Source: Alkalimonas sp.
Lineage (GTDB): Bacteria > Pseudomonadota > Gammaproteobacteria > Enterobacterales > Alteromonadaceae
Reading direction: 5' to 3'
NCBI GenBank assembly: GCA_022565655.1
Contig: JAIUMG010000224.1
Location: forward strand, 1 to 5,606
Length of the DNA: 5,606 nt
Shown: positions 1-5,606 of the stretch, piece by piece
Layout: every line of letters begins with the position of its first letter
Position numbering within the stretch: the stretch's first letter is position 1
Translations under genes and position numbers: made by a program
The notes under the pieces: model-generated
What the model was told of the DNA's origin: nothing
Database searches by the model: none
Seen by the model: only the letters and a program-made list of their open reading frames with translations

Positions 1-50
1 ATGGAAAATAGCAGAAGCACGGATGCGGACAGTTTGGAACCAACAGACAT
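1..50 (-). CDS. Start of an unidentified gene, cut by the window edge
   Basis: An ATG at 50 reading leftward opens a frame of 16 complete codons (MSVGSKLSASVLLLFS) that runs off position 1. A Shine-Dalgarno-like CAGGAA ends 7 nt before the ATG, and a possible promoter lies just upstream, directly beyond the alpha-operon terminator. The residues read as a short n-region with one Lys followed by a hydrophobic stretch (LSASVLLLFS), as at the start of a secreted protein, lipoprotein or membrane protein. Too little is present to name a family. The alternative is that this end holds the tail of a convergent plus-strand gene: plus frame 1 is open from 1 to a TAA at 91-93, and plus frame 2 to a TAA at 50-52. 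The combination of spacing, ribosome site and promoter favours the minus-strand reading, with modest confidence. Confidence 0.45.
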   Translation of the reverse strand, partial: MSVGSKLSASVLLLFS

Positions 51-86
51 AAATACATTCCTGAATAATTTATTCCTATACATCCC

Positions 87-115
87 TTTATAATGAATAA
101 TTACATCAAGCGCAA
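87..115 (-). promoter_or_regulatory. Candidate sigma-70 promoter for the left-edge gene
   Basis: Read on the minus strand, TATAAA (92 to 87) matches the -10 consensus at five of six bases. It lies 17 bases after TTGCGC (115 to 110), a weak -35 that keeps the TTG. Transcription would start near position 80 and give a leader of about 30 nt before the ATG at 50. The region is AT-rich, so chance matches are likely. Its place between a strong terminator and a plausible start codon is the main support. Confidence 0.4.
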
Positions 116-120
116 GCCAT

Positions 121-150
121 AAAAAAACCGGGACCAAGTCCCGGTTTTTT
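121..150. terminator. Two-way Rho-independent terminator ending the alpha operon
   Basis: CCGGGAC (128-134) and GTCCCGG (138-144) form a perfect GC-rich 7-bp stem with a 3-base loop. The stem is flanked by seven A on the left (121-127) and six T on the right (145-150). On the minus strand the stem is therefore followed by seven U, the classic intrinsic terminator form, 14 nt after the rplQ stop codon. The A and T runs also pair and lengthen the stem. By symmetry, the same hairpin would stop plus-strand transcription arriving from the left. Confidence 0.95.
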
Positions 151-164
151 AATTAAAGCGTTAT

Positions 165-566
165 TTACTCTGCTACCGCTTCTTCGACAACGGCTTCTTC
201 ATCCACTTCTGGACGATCAACCAGCTCAATGTAACACATTGGAGCATTGTCACCAGTACGGAAGCCACACTTCATGATACGAGTGTAACCACCTGGGCGA
301 GCATTGTAACGAGGACCAAGTTCATTGAACAAGATACCTACCACTTCTTTATCACGAGTACGTGCAAACGCCAGACGACGATTAGCAACGCTGTCGTTTT
401 TAGCCAACGTGATCAAAGGTTCAATCACCCGACGTAACTCTTTCGCTTTTGGCAAGGTCGTTTTGATGATTTGATGCTTCACCAACGAACTTGCCATATT
501 ACGGAACATTGCCTGACGATGGCTGCTGTTCCGATTTAATTGACGACCACTCTTACGATGGCGCAT
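165..566 (-). CDS. rplQ: 50S ribosomal protein L17
   Basis: L17 is a protein of the large ribosomal subunit, placed near the exit of the peptide tunnel. The 133-aa product starts [20 protein letters not shown] and carries family hallmarks across its length: [21 protein letters not shown] around 36-56, [10 protein letters not shown] at 63-72, FNELGPRY at 80-87 and GGYTRI at 92-97. The start is supported by a ribosome site, AAGGA, about 7 nt upstream. It is slightly longer than the E. coli protein (127 aa as I recall). The extra length is an acidic, low-complexity tail from about residue 119 ([15 protein letters not shown]). It is the last gene of the alpha operon, 38 nt after rpoA and 14 nt before a strong terminator, as in E. 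coli. The family call is certain; the role of the tail is unknown. Confidence 0.99.
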   Translation of the reverse strand: MRHRKSGRQLNRNSSHRQAMFRNMASSLVKHQIIKTTLPKAKELRRVIEPLITLAKNDSVANRRLAFARTRDKEVVGILFNELGPRYNARPGGYTRIMKCGFRTGDNAPMCYIELVDRPEVDEEAVVEEAVAE

Positions 567-585
567 GACCTATTCCTTCTTACTA

Positions 586-606
586 AACCAGGAACTGGAT
601 CCGGTT
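586..606 (-). other. Possible hairpin spanning the rpoA stop codon
   Basis: AACCGG (606 to 601), which begins inside the rpoA TAA stop codon, can pair with CUGGUU (591 to 586) over a 9-nt loop, using five Watson-Crick pairs and one G-U. It has no U run after it, so it is not a terminator. It lies ahead of the rplQ ribosome site and might tune rpoA-rplQ coupling or mRNA decay. This is a weak structure seen by eye only. Confidence 0.3.
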
Positions 607-1594
607 AGTCTTTGTTTACCAGACTGGCTGGTGGCCAGTTCTCCAGGCGCATGCCCAGAGACAAACCACGAGATGCCAGTACGTCTTTGATTTCGGTAAG
701 CGACTTCTTACCCAGGTTAGGAGTTTTTAACAACTCAACCTCGGTACGTTGCACCAGATCACCGATGTACTGAATTTGTTCTGCTTTCAAACAATTAGCA
801 GAACGAACTGTTAATTCTAAATCATCGACAGGACGCAACAGGATCGGATCAAACTCCGGCTTCTCTTCGCGTTTCTCTGGTTCGCTCTTATCACGCAGTT
901 CTACGAAGAACTCCAGCTGTTCAGCCAGAATAGTCGCAGCACGGCGGATAGCCTCTTCAGGCTCAAGCGTACCATTGGTTTCCATATCGATAATTAGCTT
1001 GTCCAAATCAGTGCGTTGTTCAACACGAGCCGCTTCAACCGTATAAGCAATGCGCTCAACCGGGCTGAAAGAAGCATCAAGCAACAACCGACCAATCGGA
1101 CGCTCGTCGTCATCGGAGGACAAACGGGCTGATGCAGGCACATAACCACGACCTTGCTCAACTTTCAGGCGCATACTGAATTCAGTATCACCCGTCAGAT
1201 GGCAAATAACATGATCTGGGTTTACAATGACAACACCGTCACTGCGCTGAATATCAGCAGCAGTTACAGGGCCAGCACCTTTTTTGCTTAAAGTCAGTGT
1301 GACTTCTTCTTTGTCTTCCAGGCGGAAGGCCAGGCCTTTAAGGTTCAAGAGGATATCGATGATATCTTCTTGCACACCTTCTTTCGAACTATACTCATGG
1401 AGTACGCCTTCGATCTCAACTTCTGTGACTGCAAAACCAGGCATAGAAGACAGCAGAATACGGCGAAGTGCGTTACCCAAGGTATGTCCGAAACCGCGCT
1501 CAAGTGGTTCCAAAGTAACTTTGGCACGAGTTGGATTGACTTTGTCGATACCAACTAATCTCGGCTTAAGGAATTCGGTGACAGAACCCTGCAT
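605..1594 (-). CDS. rpoA: RNA polymerase alpha subunit
   Basis: This is the alpha subunit, whose dimer begins assembly of core RNA polymerase. Its C-terminal domain contacts promoter UP elements and activators. The 329 aa match the E. coli length. The N-terminal domain (about 1-233) has the [26 protein letters not shown] block at 28-53, including Arg45 of the assembly interface. A charged linker (about 234-248) leads to the C-terminal domain, with RSANCLKAE at 264-272 (Arg264, Asn267, Cys268 and Lys270 correspond to the E. coli 265 determinant) and the NLGKKSL helix-hairpin-helix at 293-299. I chose the ATG at 1594 (MQGSVTEF) because it is the conserved N-terminus and an AGAGAGGA ribosome site lies just upstream. 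An ATG six codons earlier (1612) would place that site inside the gene. The gene sits 24 nt after rpsD, and its output is tied to alpha-operon control. Confidence 0.99.
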   Translation of the reverse strand: MQGSVTEFLKPRLVGIDKVNPTRAKVTLEPLERGFGHTLGNALRRILLSSMPGFAVTEVEIEGVLHEYSSKEGVQEDIIDILLNLKGLAFRLEDKEEVTLTLSKKGAGPVTAADIQRSDGVVIVNPDHVICHLTGDTEFSMRLKVEQGRGYVPASARLSSDDDERPIGRLLLDASFSPVERIAYTVEAARVEQRTDLDKLIIDMETNGTLEPEEAIRRAATILAEQLEFFVELRDKSEPEKREEKPEFDPILLRPVDDLELTVRSANCLKAEQIQYIGDLVQRTEVELLKTPNLGKKSLTEIKDVLASRGLSLGMRLENWPPASLVNKD

Positions 1595-1598
1595 TGTA

Positions 1599-1606
1599 TC
1601 CTCTCT
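1599..1606 (-). promoter_or_regulatory. rpoA ribosome binding site
   Basis: AGAGAGGA on the minus strand places its GAGG core 5 nt before the ATG at 1594. It decides the start, since a start at 1612 would leave this purine run inside the coding region and would add MLREDT, which the conserved alpha N-terminus lacks. Confidence 0.8.
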
Positions 1607-1618
1607 TAACATTTAGCC

Positions 1619-2239
1619 TTACTTAGAGTAAAGCTCGACGATTAACTGTTCGTTGATGTCAGCAGACAAATCTGAACGCTCAGGAAGGCGCTTGAAAACC
1701 CCTTCAAGTTTATTCGTGTCTACTTCAACCCAAGTTGGCTTTTCACGCTGGCCAGACAGCTCTAAAGCAGCAGCAATACGCGCTTGCTTCTTCGCTTTCT
1801 CACGCACAGCAACAACTTGTTCTGGCAACACAGTGAACGATGGAACGTTAACTACACGACCATTCACCAGGATTGCTTTATGGCTTACCAGCTGACGAGC
1901 TTCCGCACGTGTGCTGGCTAAACCCATACGGTACACCACATTGTCTAAACGCGACTCCAATAACTGAAGCAGGTTTTCACCGGTGTTACCTTTGATACGA
2001 GCAGCGTCTTTGTAATAATTACGGAACTGCTTCTCGAGTACACCATACATACGGCGTACTTTCTGTTTTTCGCGTAACTGAATACCGTAATCAGACAAGC
2101 GACCGCGACGGGCGCCATGCTGACCAGGAGCTGTAGTTAAGTTACACTTTGAGTCAATTGCCCGCACGCCGCTCTTCAGGAACAAATCTGTTCCTTCACG
2201 GCGACTCAGCTTGAGCTTAGGGCCCAAATATCTAGCCAT
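1619..2239 (-). CDS. rpsD: 30S ribosomal protein S4, also the alpha-operon repressor
   Basis: S4 is a primary 16S rRNA binder that nucleates 30S assembly. In E. coli it also represses its own operon by binding the rpsM leader. The 206 aa equal the E. coli length, start [20 protein letters not shown] and end in LIVELYSK. The S4 RNA-binding domain lies at about 97-160 ([31 protein letters not shown]). There is a single cysteine near the N-terminus (Cys32), so this is the zinc-free type and not the four-cysteine type. The start has a GGAG ribosome site 7 nt upstream. It is the third gene of the alpha block, after rpsK by 33 nt and before rpoA by 24 nt. The predicted RNA target for autoregulation is present in this window at 3023-3118. 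Confidence 0.99.
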   Translation of the reverse strand: MARYLGPKLKLSRREGTDLFLKSGVRAIDSKCNLTTAPGQHGARRGRLSDYGIQLREKQKVRRMYGVLEKQFRNYYKDAARIKGNTGENLLQLLESRLDNVVYRMGLASTRAEARQLVSHKAILVNGRVVNVPSFTVLPEQVVAVREKAKKQARIAAALELSGQREKPTWVEVDTNKLEGVFKRLPERSDLSADINEQLIVELYSK

Positions 2240-2252
2240 CTTCTTTCTCCAA

Positions 2253-2275
2253 TAATCCGTGAAGCGCTGTGATTA
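2253..2275 (-). other. Small possible hairpin spanning the rpsK stop codon
   Basis: The rpsK stop codon begins TAATC (2275 to 2271), which pairs perfectly with GATTA (2257 to 2253) across a 13-nt loop. The hairpin would lie just before the rpsD ribosome site. Five mostly A-U pairs are weak, so this could be chance. Confidence 0.25.
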
Positions 2276-2662
2276 CACGCGACGTTTTTTAGGTGGACGG
2301 CATCCATTATGAGGGATAGGCGTCACGTCGGTGATATTCGTGATACGGAAACCTGCGCCGTTTAATGCACGGATAGCAGATTCGCGACCTGGTCCTGGAC
2401 CATTCACAAACACTTCGAGGTTTTTTACACCATAATCTTGCGCCGCTACGCCTGCACGCTCTGCCGCTACCTGAGCAGCAAAAGGAGTGGACTTACGCGA
2501 GCCACGGAAACCTGAACCACCAGCAGTTGCCCAACACAGAGCATTGCCCTGGCGGTCAGTGATGGTCACGATGGTGTTGTTAAAAGAAGCATGGATATGA
2601 GCCATACCATCTGATACTTGCTTTTTTACCCGTTTACGAGTACGAACTGGTGCTTTAGCCAT
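2273..2662 (-). CDS. rpsK: 30S ribosomal protein S11
   Basis: S11 lies on the 30S platform and helps shape the site where mRNA exits the E-site region. The 129-aa length is that of E. coli. Hallmarks are [21 protein letters not shown] at 22-42, [21 protein letters not shown] at 48-68, [14 protein letters not shown] around 87-100, and the near-invariant end [13 protein letters not shown]. Asn119 in that ending is the residue reported as isoaspartate in E. coli S11. Residue 43 is Cys where my memory of the E. coli sequence has Gly, a minor difference. The ATG at 2662 follows the rpsM stop by 13 nt. Its ribosome site AAGG/AGGG overlaps or directly follows that stop codon, so translation is probably coupled to rpsM. 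Confidence 0.99.
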   Translation of the reverse strand: MAKAPVRTRKRVKKQVSDGMAHIHASFNNTIVTITDRQGNALCWATAGGSGFRGSRKSTPFAAQVAAERAGVAAQDYGVKNLEVFVNGPGPGRESAIRALNGAGFRITNITDVTPIPHNGCRPPKKRRV

Positions 2663-2675
2663 TAGTTACCCTGCC

Positions 2676-3032
2676 TTATCTCTTAATCGGCTTACGTGGA
2701 CCTTTCCGGGTGCGCGCATTAGTTTTAGTGCGCTGACCACGAACAGGCAAACTACGACGGTGGCGTAAACCACGGTAACAACCCAGATCCATCAAACGCT
2801 TAATGTTCAATGTCACTTCACGGCGCAAGTCACCTTCAACGGTGTATTTTGCAACTTCTTCACGAAGGGTATCCAACTGAGCATCAGATAAAGATGCAAT
2901 TTTGGTACTTTCTTCGATACCCACGGCAGCTAAAATAGCTTGAGCGCGGGTTTTACCGATACCATAAACATAGGTCAACGAAATGACCGCGTGTTTATTA
3001 TCGGGGATGTTAATGCCAGCTATACGGGCCAC
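2676..3032 (-). CDS. rpsM: 30S ribosomal protein S13, GTG start
   Basis: S13 sits in the head of the 30S subunit and forms bridges to the 50S subunit and contacts to P-site tRNA. The 118 aa match E. coli: [16 protein letters not shown] at 1-16, the helix-hairpin-helix-like YGIGKTRA at 23-30, the [25 protein letters not shown] block at 85-109, and a basic tail GPRKPIKR. The start codon is GTG (3032-3030), with AAGGAG 7 nt upstream. The E. coli gene also starts with GTG, because this codon and the next two form part of the S4-binding pseudoknot. It is the first gene of the alpha operon, so leader repression here would reach the downstream genes through coupling. Confidence 0.99.
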   Translation of the reverse strand: MARIAGINIPDNKHAVISLTYVYGIGKTRAQAILAAVGIEESTKIASLSDAQLDTLREEVAKYTVEGDLRREVTLNIKRLMDLGCYRGLRHRRSLPVRGQRTKTNARTRKGPRKPIKR

Positions 3033-3118
3033 TAACCTTCTCCTTCACTTAAAATTAATTGGTGCCAATTTGAAAAGCCCGTAAGGATACTCAAATGACG
3101 TCTATTTTGCAAACAATT
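3023..3118 (-). promoter_or_regulatory. S4-responsive alpha-operon leader pseudoknot
   Basis: In the mRNA sense the leader contains ATTTGAGTATCC and ACGGGCTTTTCA, which I recognise from the E. coli alpha-operon leader (Rfam family Alpha_RBS). The pairing fits that fold. An outer imperfect helix joins AATTGTTTGC (3118 to 3109) with GCACCAATT (3065 to 3057). An inner helix joins ATTTGA (3096 to 3091) with TCAAAT (3073 to 3068). The loop bases UACGGGCU (3083 to 3076) pair with GGCCCGUA (3030 to 3023), that is, the last base of the GTG start and codons 2-4 of rpsM, with seven Watson-Crick pairs and one G-U. In E. coli, S4 binds this structure and traps the ribosome at the start. I infer the same here. 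The helices were paired by eye and not folded by program. Confidence 0.88.
3040..3045 (-). promoter_or_regulatory. rpsM ribosome binding site
   Basis: AAGGAG on the minus strand lies 7 nt before the GTG at 3032 and confirms that non-ATG start. It sits in the single-stranded stretch between the leader helices and the pseudoknotted codons, as expected if S4 traps a bound ribosome instead of hiding the site. Confidence 0.8.
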
Positions 3119-3119
3119 C

Positions 3120-3141
3120 GTGGGCTAATTGCTTAGCCCAC
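3120..3141 (-). terminator. Terminator-like hairpin or attenuator between spc and alpha blocks
   Basis: A perfect 9-bp stem, GTGGGCTAA with TTAGCCCAC, encloses a 4-base loop 16 nt after the rpmJ stop codon. On the minus strand it is followed by GAATTGTTTG, which has only a broken U run. It could therefore be a weak terminator, an attenuator that lets some spc transcription into the alpha operon, or an RNA end-protecting or processing hairpin. It marks the expected border between the spc and alpha operons. Confidence 0.55.
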
Positions 3142-3157
3142 CAAGTTGCTTCTACCG

Positions 3158-3271
3158 TTAGCCTTGGCGCTGTTTGTGCTTTGGCTCTGTGCAAATCACC
3201 CGTACAACATTGTTGCGCTTGATGATTTTGCAGTTACGGCAGATCTTCTTAACGGAAGCACGTACTTTCAT
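3158..3271 (-). CDS. rpmJ: 50S ribosomal protein L36, zinc-ribbon type
   Basis: L36 is the smallest large-subunit protein and binds 23S rRNA. This 37-codon gene is easily missed for its size. The product starts [19 protein letters not shown] and ends PKHKQRQG. It holds a full zinc-binding set, Cys11, Cys14, Cys27 and His32, so it is the zinc-containing form. Some bacteria carry a zinc-free paralogue elsewhere for zinc shortage, which this window cannot show. The ATG at 3271 has GGAG 7 nt upstream and lies 22 nt after the secY stop codon. It is the last gene of the spc block, in the usual secY-rpmJ order. Confidence 0.98.
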   Translation of the reverse strand: MKVRASVKKICRNCKIIKRNNVVRVICTEPKHKQRQG

Positions 3272-3293
3272 GACTTCACTCCGCAAAATTATC

Positions 3294-4619
3294 TTATCGG
3301 CTAACGCCTTTAAGATTAGCTTTCTTAAGCACAGAATCGTATTGATGAGACATCAAGTGAGTCTGTACCTGTGCCATAAAGTCCATAATCACCACGACGA
3401 TAATCAGCAACGATGTACCACCGAAGTAGAATTGCACACTCCATGCAACCATCATGAACTCGGGAACTAAACAGATAAAGGTAATGTACAAAGCACCCGC
3501 AAGGGTTAAACGTGTCATTACTTTATCGATGTATCTGGATGTTTGCTCACCCGGACGAATACCTGGAATGAATGCACCAGATTTCTTTAAGTTATCTGCT
3601 GTATCGCGCGGGTTAAATACCAACGCTGTATAGAAGAAACAAAAGAAAATGATGGCCGCAGCATACAACATAATATACAACGGCTGTCCCGGAGATAAGG
3701 TTAGCGCTAATTCCTGTAGGAAGTTCGCGGCAAAGCCTTCACCAGAACCAAACCAGGTGGCAATCGTGCCTGGGAACAAAATAATGCTCGATGCGAAAAT
3801 GGGCGGAATAACACCGGCCATGTTGACTTTTAATGGCAAATGACTGCTTTGCGCGGCAAAAACCTGACGGCCTTGCTGACGCTTAGCGTAGTTTACCACA
3901 ATACGACGCTGACCTCGCTCAAAGAACACTACGAAGGTCGTAATCGCGACAACAATCACAACGATAGCTACCAGTAATAAAAAGTGCAAATCGCCCTGAC
4001 GAGCCTGCTCGATGGTTCCACCAACTGCAGATGGAAGTCCAGCAACGATACCTGCAAAAATAAGCAACGAAATACCATTACCGATTCCACGCTCAGTAAT
4101 TTGCTCACCTAACCACATCAGGAACATGGTACCGGTAACCAAACTAACGATGGCCGTGAAATAGAATGCAAAGCCAGGATTAATCACCAGGCCAGGCATC
4201 ATATTCGGTAAGCCAGTGGCAATACCAATCGACTGTAATGTTGCTAATGCAAGAGTACCATAACGCGTATACTGCTGAATTTTGCGCTTGCCTGCTTCAC
4301 CTTCTTTCTTCAACTCCGCCAAACGCGGATGCACAACGCTCAGTAACTGAACGATGATTGAAGCAGAAATGTAAGGCATGATGCCAAGCGCAAACACAGA
4401 TGCACGTTCTAAAGCACCACCGCTGAACATGTTGAACATTTCAACAATGGTGCCTCGTTGTTGCTCGAATAACTGAGCTAGCACGGTGGCGTCGATTCCA
4501 GGGATTGGCACAAAGGTGCCTAGCCGGAATACGACCAGGGCTAAAAGTACAAACAGCAAGCGGGCTTTGAGCTCGCCAAAACTGCCTTTACCTTTTACGT
4601 CCGAACCTGGTTTAGCCAT
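3294..4619 (-). CDS. secY: Protein translocase channel subunit SecY
   Basis: SecY is the inner-membrane pore of the Sec translocon. With SecE and SecG it passes unfolded proteins pushed by SecA, and it takes membrane proteins delivered by the signal recognition particle. The 441 aa show about ten hydrophobic segments, near residues 20-38, 75-95, 118-138, 150-172, 182-198, 212-232, 268-290, 312-335, 370-390 and 395-413. Other marks are the PIPGID motif at 38-43, the plug region about 60-74 ([11 protein letters not shown]), [15 protein letters not shown] at 79-93, the cytoplasmic loop [19 protein letters not shown] at 234-252, and GIRPGEQT at 353-360, whose Arg355 corresponds to the SecA-critical E. 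coli Arg357. AGGA lies 9 nt before the ATG. The gene follows rplO by 17 nt and is an intact, ordinary copy. Confidence 0.99.
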   Translation of the reverse strand: MAKPGSDVKGKGSFGELKARLLFVLLALVVFRLGTFVPIPGIDATVLAQLFEQQRGTIVEMFNMFSGGALERASVFALGIMPYISASIIVQLLSVVHPRLAELKKEGEAGKRKIQQYTRYGTLALATLQSIGIATGLPNMMPGLVINPGFAFYFTAIVSLVTGTMFLMWLGEQITERGIGNGISLLIFAGIVAGLPSAVGGTIEQARQGDLHFLLLVAIVVIVVAITTFVVFFERGQRRIVVNYAKRQQGRQVFAAQSSHLPLKVNMAGVIPPIFASSIILFPGTIATWFGSGEGFAANFLQELALTLSPGQPLYIMLYAAAIIFFCFFYTALVFNPRDTADNLKKSGAFIPGIRPGEQTSRYIDKVMTRLTLAGALYITFICLVPEFMMVAWSVQFYFGGTSLLIIVVVIMDFMAQVQTHLMSHQYDSVLKKANLKGVSR

Positions 4620-4636
4620 TACGTACTATCCTTTTA

Positions 4637-5071
4637 TTATTCTTCGACTTTTCCACCGGCAGCTTCAATGGCTGACTTGGCGCCTTTAGATACACGCAGA
4701 CCTTTTACAGTCACAGGGCGTGTAACGTCGCCAGACAGAACCACTTTGGCAAACTTGGTGGTACGTGGGATGATATTCGCATCCATCAGGGTGCTTAAAT
4801 CAACCACATCACCTTCAACCTTTGTCAGCTCATGCAGGCGTACTTCAGCGGTTACCAAGGATTTACGCGAGGTAAAACCAAATTTTGGCAGACGCTGTTT
4901 CAAAGGCATTTGACCGCCTTCAAAGCCTGGACGAACTTTACCACCAGAGCGGGATTTTAAACCTTTGTGGCCACGGCCAGCGGTTTTACCCAAGCCTGAG
5001 CCGATACCACGACCCACGCGTTTTTTCGCTGTTTTGGCGCCAGCTGCAGGAGAGAGTGTATTTAATAACAT
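4637..5071 (-). CDS. rplO: 50S ribosomal protein L15
   Basis: L15 is a late-assembling large-subunit protein whose long N-terminal arm threads into 23S rRNA. The 144 aa match the E. coli length. The arm is Gly, Lys and Arg rich ([18 protein letters not shown] at 20-37, then [17 protein letters not shown] at about 50-66). The globular C-terminal part includes [12 protein letters not shown] and the signature-like ending [23 protein letters not shown]. The start at 5071 lies 3 nt after the rpmD stop codon. Its ribosome site GGAGGAG is made of the last rpmD codons, so the two genes are very likely translated in a coupled way. Confidence 0.99.
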   Translation of the reverse strand: MLLNTLSPAAGAKTAKKRVGRGIGSGLGKTAGRGHKGLKSRSGGKVRPGFEGGQMPLKQRLPKFGFTSRKSLVTAEVRLHELTKVEGDVVDLSTLMDANIIPRTTKFAKVVLSGDVTRPVTVKGLRVSKGAKSAIEAAGGKVEE

Positions 5072-5074
5072 AGC

Positions 5075-5257
5075 TTACTCCTCCACTTGAACCATGTAGT
5101 ACACAGCATTGATCATGCCGCGCACCGAAGGTGTATCTTCAACTTCAACCGTATGACCAATACGACGCAAACCTAAACCACGCAGCGTAGCTTTGTGCTT
5201 TGGTAAACGACCGATACCGGACTTGGTTTGAGTTACTTTTACTGTCTTTTTAGCCAT
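5075..5257 (-). CDS. rpmD: 50S ribosomal protein L30
   Basis: L30 is a small large-subunit protein with a ferredoxin-like fold, found in many but not all bacteria. The 60-aa product has the expected [29 protein letters not shown] stretch from about residue 6 to 34, followed by [20 protein letters not shown]. Length and order between rpsE and rplO are standard. The ATG at 5257 lies 6 nt after the rpsE stop codon, and its purine-rich ribosome site (GGGGTAA) overlaps the end of rpsE, which suggests coupling. The last codons of rpmD in turn carry the rplO ribosome site. Confidence 0.99.
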   Translation of the reverse strand: MAKKTVKVTQTKSGIGRLPKHKATLRGLGLRRIGHTVEVEDTPSVRGMINAVYYMVQVEE

Positions 5258-5263
5258 GGCAGA

Positions 5264-5606
5264 TTACCCCAGAATATCGTCTACACGTAAACCGCGTTTC
5301 GCAGCTATTTGTGCTGGTGACTTCACTGAAGCCAAAGCGTCAATAGTTGCACGGACTACGTTAATCGGGTTGGTAGAGCCGTAGCACTTGGACAGGATAT
5401 TTTGAATCCCTGCCACTTCAAGCACTGCACGCATTGCTCCACCTGCGATCAGACCGGTACCTTCAGAGGCCGGCTGCATGTAGACATTTGAACCGGAATG
5501 CACACCACGTGTTGCGTGATGCAGCGTATGTCCGTTCAACTCTACCTGAGTCATGTTGCGACGTGCTTTTTCCATTGCCTTTTGAATAGCAGCAGGAACT
5601 TCACGT
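5264..5606 (-). CDS. rpsE: 30S ribosomal protein S5, 5' end outside the window
   Basis: S5 lies at the mRNA entry side of the 30S subunit and affects decoding accuracy. The frame stays open to the right edge: before the internal Met at 5575, codons read [10 protein letters not shown], continuing into MEKARRN exactly as in E. coli S5. The ATG at 5575 is therefore not the true start, and roughly the first third of the protein is missing, including the loop where spectinomycin-resistance changes occur. Visible hallmarks are [24 protein letters not shown] and [17 protein letters not shown] in the C-terminal domain, then AAKRG. The product ends DDILG. It is the first visible gene of the spc block, with rpmD only 6 nt downstream. 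Confidence 0.98.
   Translation of the reverse strand, partial: REVPAAIQKAMEKARRNMTQVELNGHTLHHATRGVHSGSNVYMQPASEGTGLIAGGAMRAVLEVAGIQNILSKCYGSTNPINVVRATIDALASVKSPAQIAAKRGLRVDDILG

Noticed and set aside
1..93. Plus-strand 30-codon open frame beginning at the first base
   Set aside because: It starts by chance at the window edge, has no visible ribosome site, and its translation has no recognisable family features. It remains possible as the tail of a convergent gene.
1595..1612. Upstream ATG adding MLREDT to the alpha subunit
   Set aside because: The conserved N-terminus is MQGSVTEF, giving exactly 329 aa, and the ribosome site AGAGAGGA lies between the two ATGs.
1284..1616. Plus-strand open frame of 110 codons across rpoA, and similar open frames opposite rpsD, secY and rplO
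   Set aside because: They lie antisense to highly conserved genes, their residues follow from the codons of those genes, and they lack ribosome sites or family resemblance.
3057..3070. Palindrome AATTGGTGCCAATT as an operator site
   Set aside because: It lies inside the alpha leader, where its arms are explained by the inner and outer helices. It is AT-rich and short, and there is no regulator evidence.
3084..3112. TTGCAA, 17-base spacer, TATCCT on the minus strand as the alpha-operon promoter
   Set aside because: The -10 matches only four of six bases, and the start would fall downstream of the 5' arms of both leader helices, destroying the S4 target. The TATCC bases are better explained as part of the conserved leader RNA.
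5573..5575. ATG at 5575 as the start of rpsE
   Set aside because: The frame continues to the right edge with [10 protein letters not shown], which is conserved S5 sequence, so this Met is internal.

Overview
This window is the distal end of the spc ribosomal-protein operon followed by the complete alpha operon, all read on the minus strand from the right edge to the left. The gene order (rpsE, rpmD, rplO, secY, rpmJ, then rpsM, rpsK, rpsD, rpoA, rplQ) is the standard gammaproteobacterial one. The proteins align almost residue for residue with my memory of the E. coli ones: 129-aa S11, 206-aa S4, 329-aa alpha, 144-aa L15, 118-aa S13. A 37-aa L36, moderate GC and the details of alpha and SecY suggest a marine-type gammaproteobacterium, perhaps Alteromonadales, Shewanella-like or Vibrio-like. 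That placement is an impression and has not been tested.

Layout in transcription order: rpsE lacks its 5' part (5264-5606). rpmD (5075-5257), rplO (4637-5071) and secY (3294-4619) follow with gaps of 3-17 nt. rpmJ (3158-3271) is a 37-codon gene that closes the spc block. The 125-nt spacer 3033-3157 carries a terminator-like hairpin and then a leader that strongly resembles the S4-responsive alpha-operon pseudoknot. rpsM (3032, GTG start), rpsK, rpsD, rpoA and rplQ form the alpha block. A strong two-way Rho-independent terminator at 121-150 closes it. To its left there is a plausible new promoter and the first 16 codons of an unidentified minus-strand gene cut by the window edge.

How the genes work together: S5, L30, L15, L36, S13, S11, S4 and L17 are ribosome parts. 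SecY is the membrane channel for protein export. RpoA is the alpha subunit that seeds assembly of RNA polymerase. One cluster therefore couples transcription, translation and secretion capacity. The visible control is the predicted binding of S4 to the rpsM leader, where leader bases pair with rpsM codons 1-4.

I found no mobile element, CRISPR array, toxin, insertion or other accessory system, and no non-genic stretch over 300 bases. This is conserved core chromosome. The points worth a second look are regulatory: the alpha leader, the hairpin before it, and the truncated gene at the left edge.
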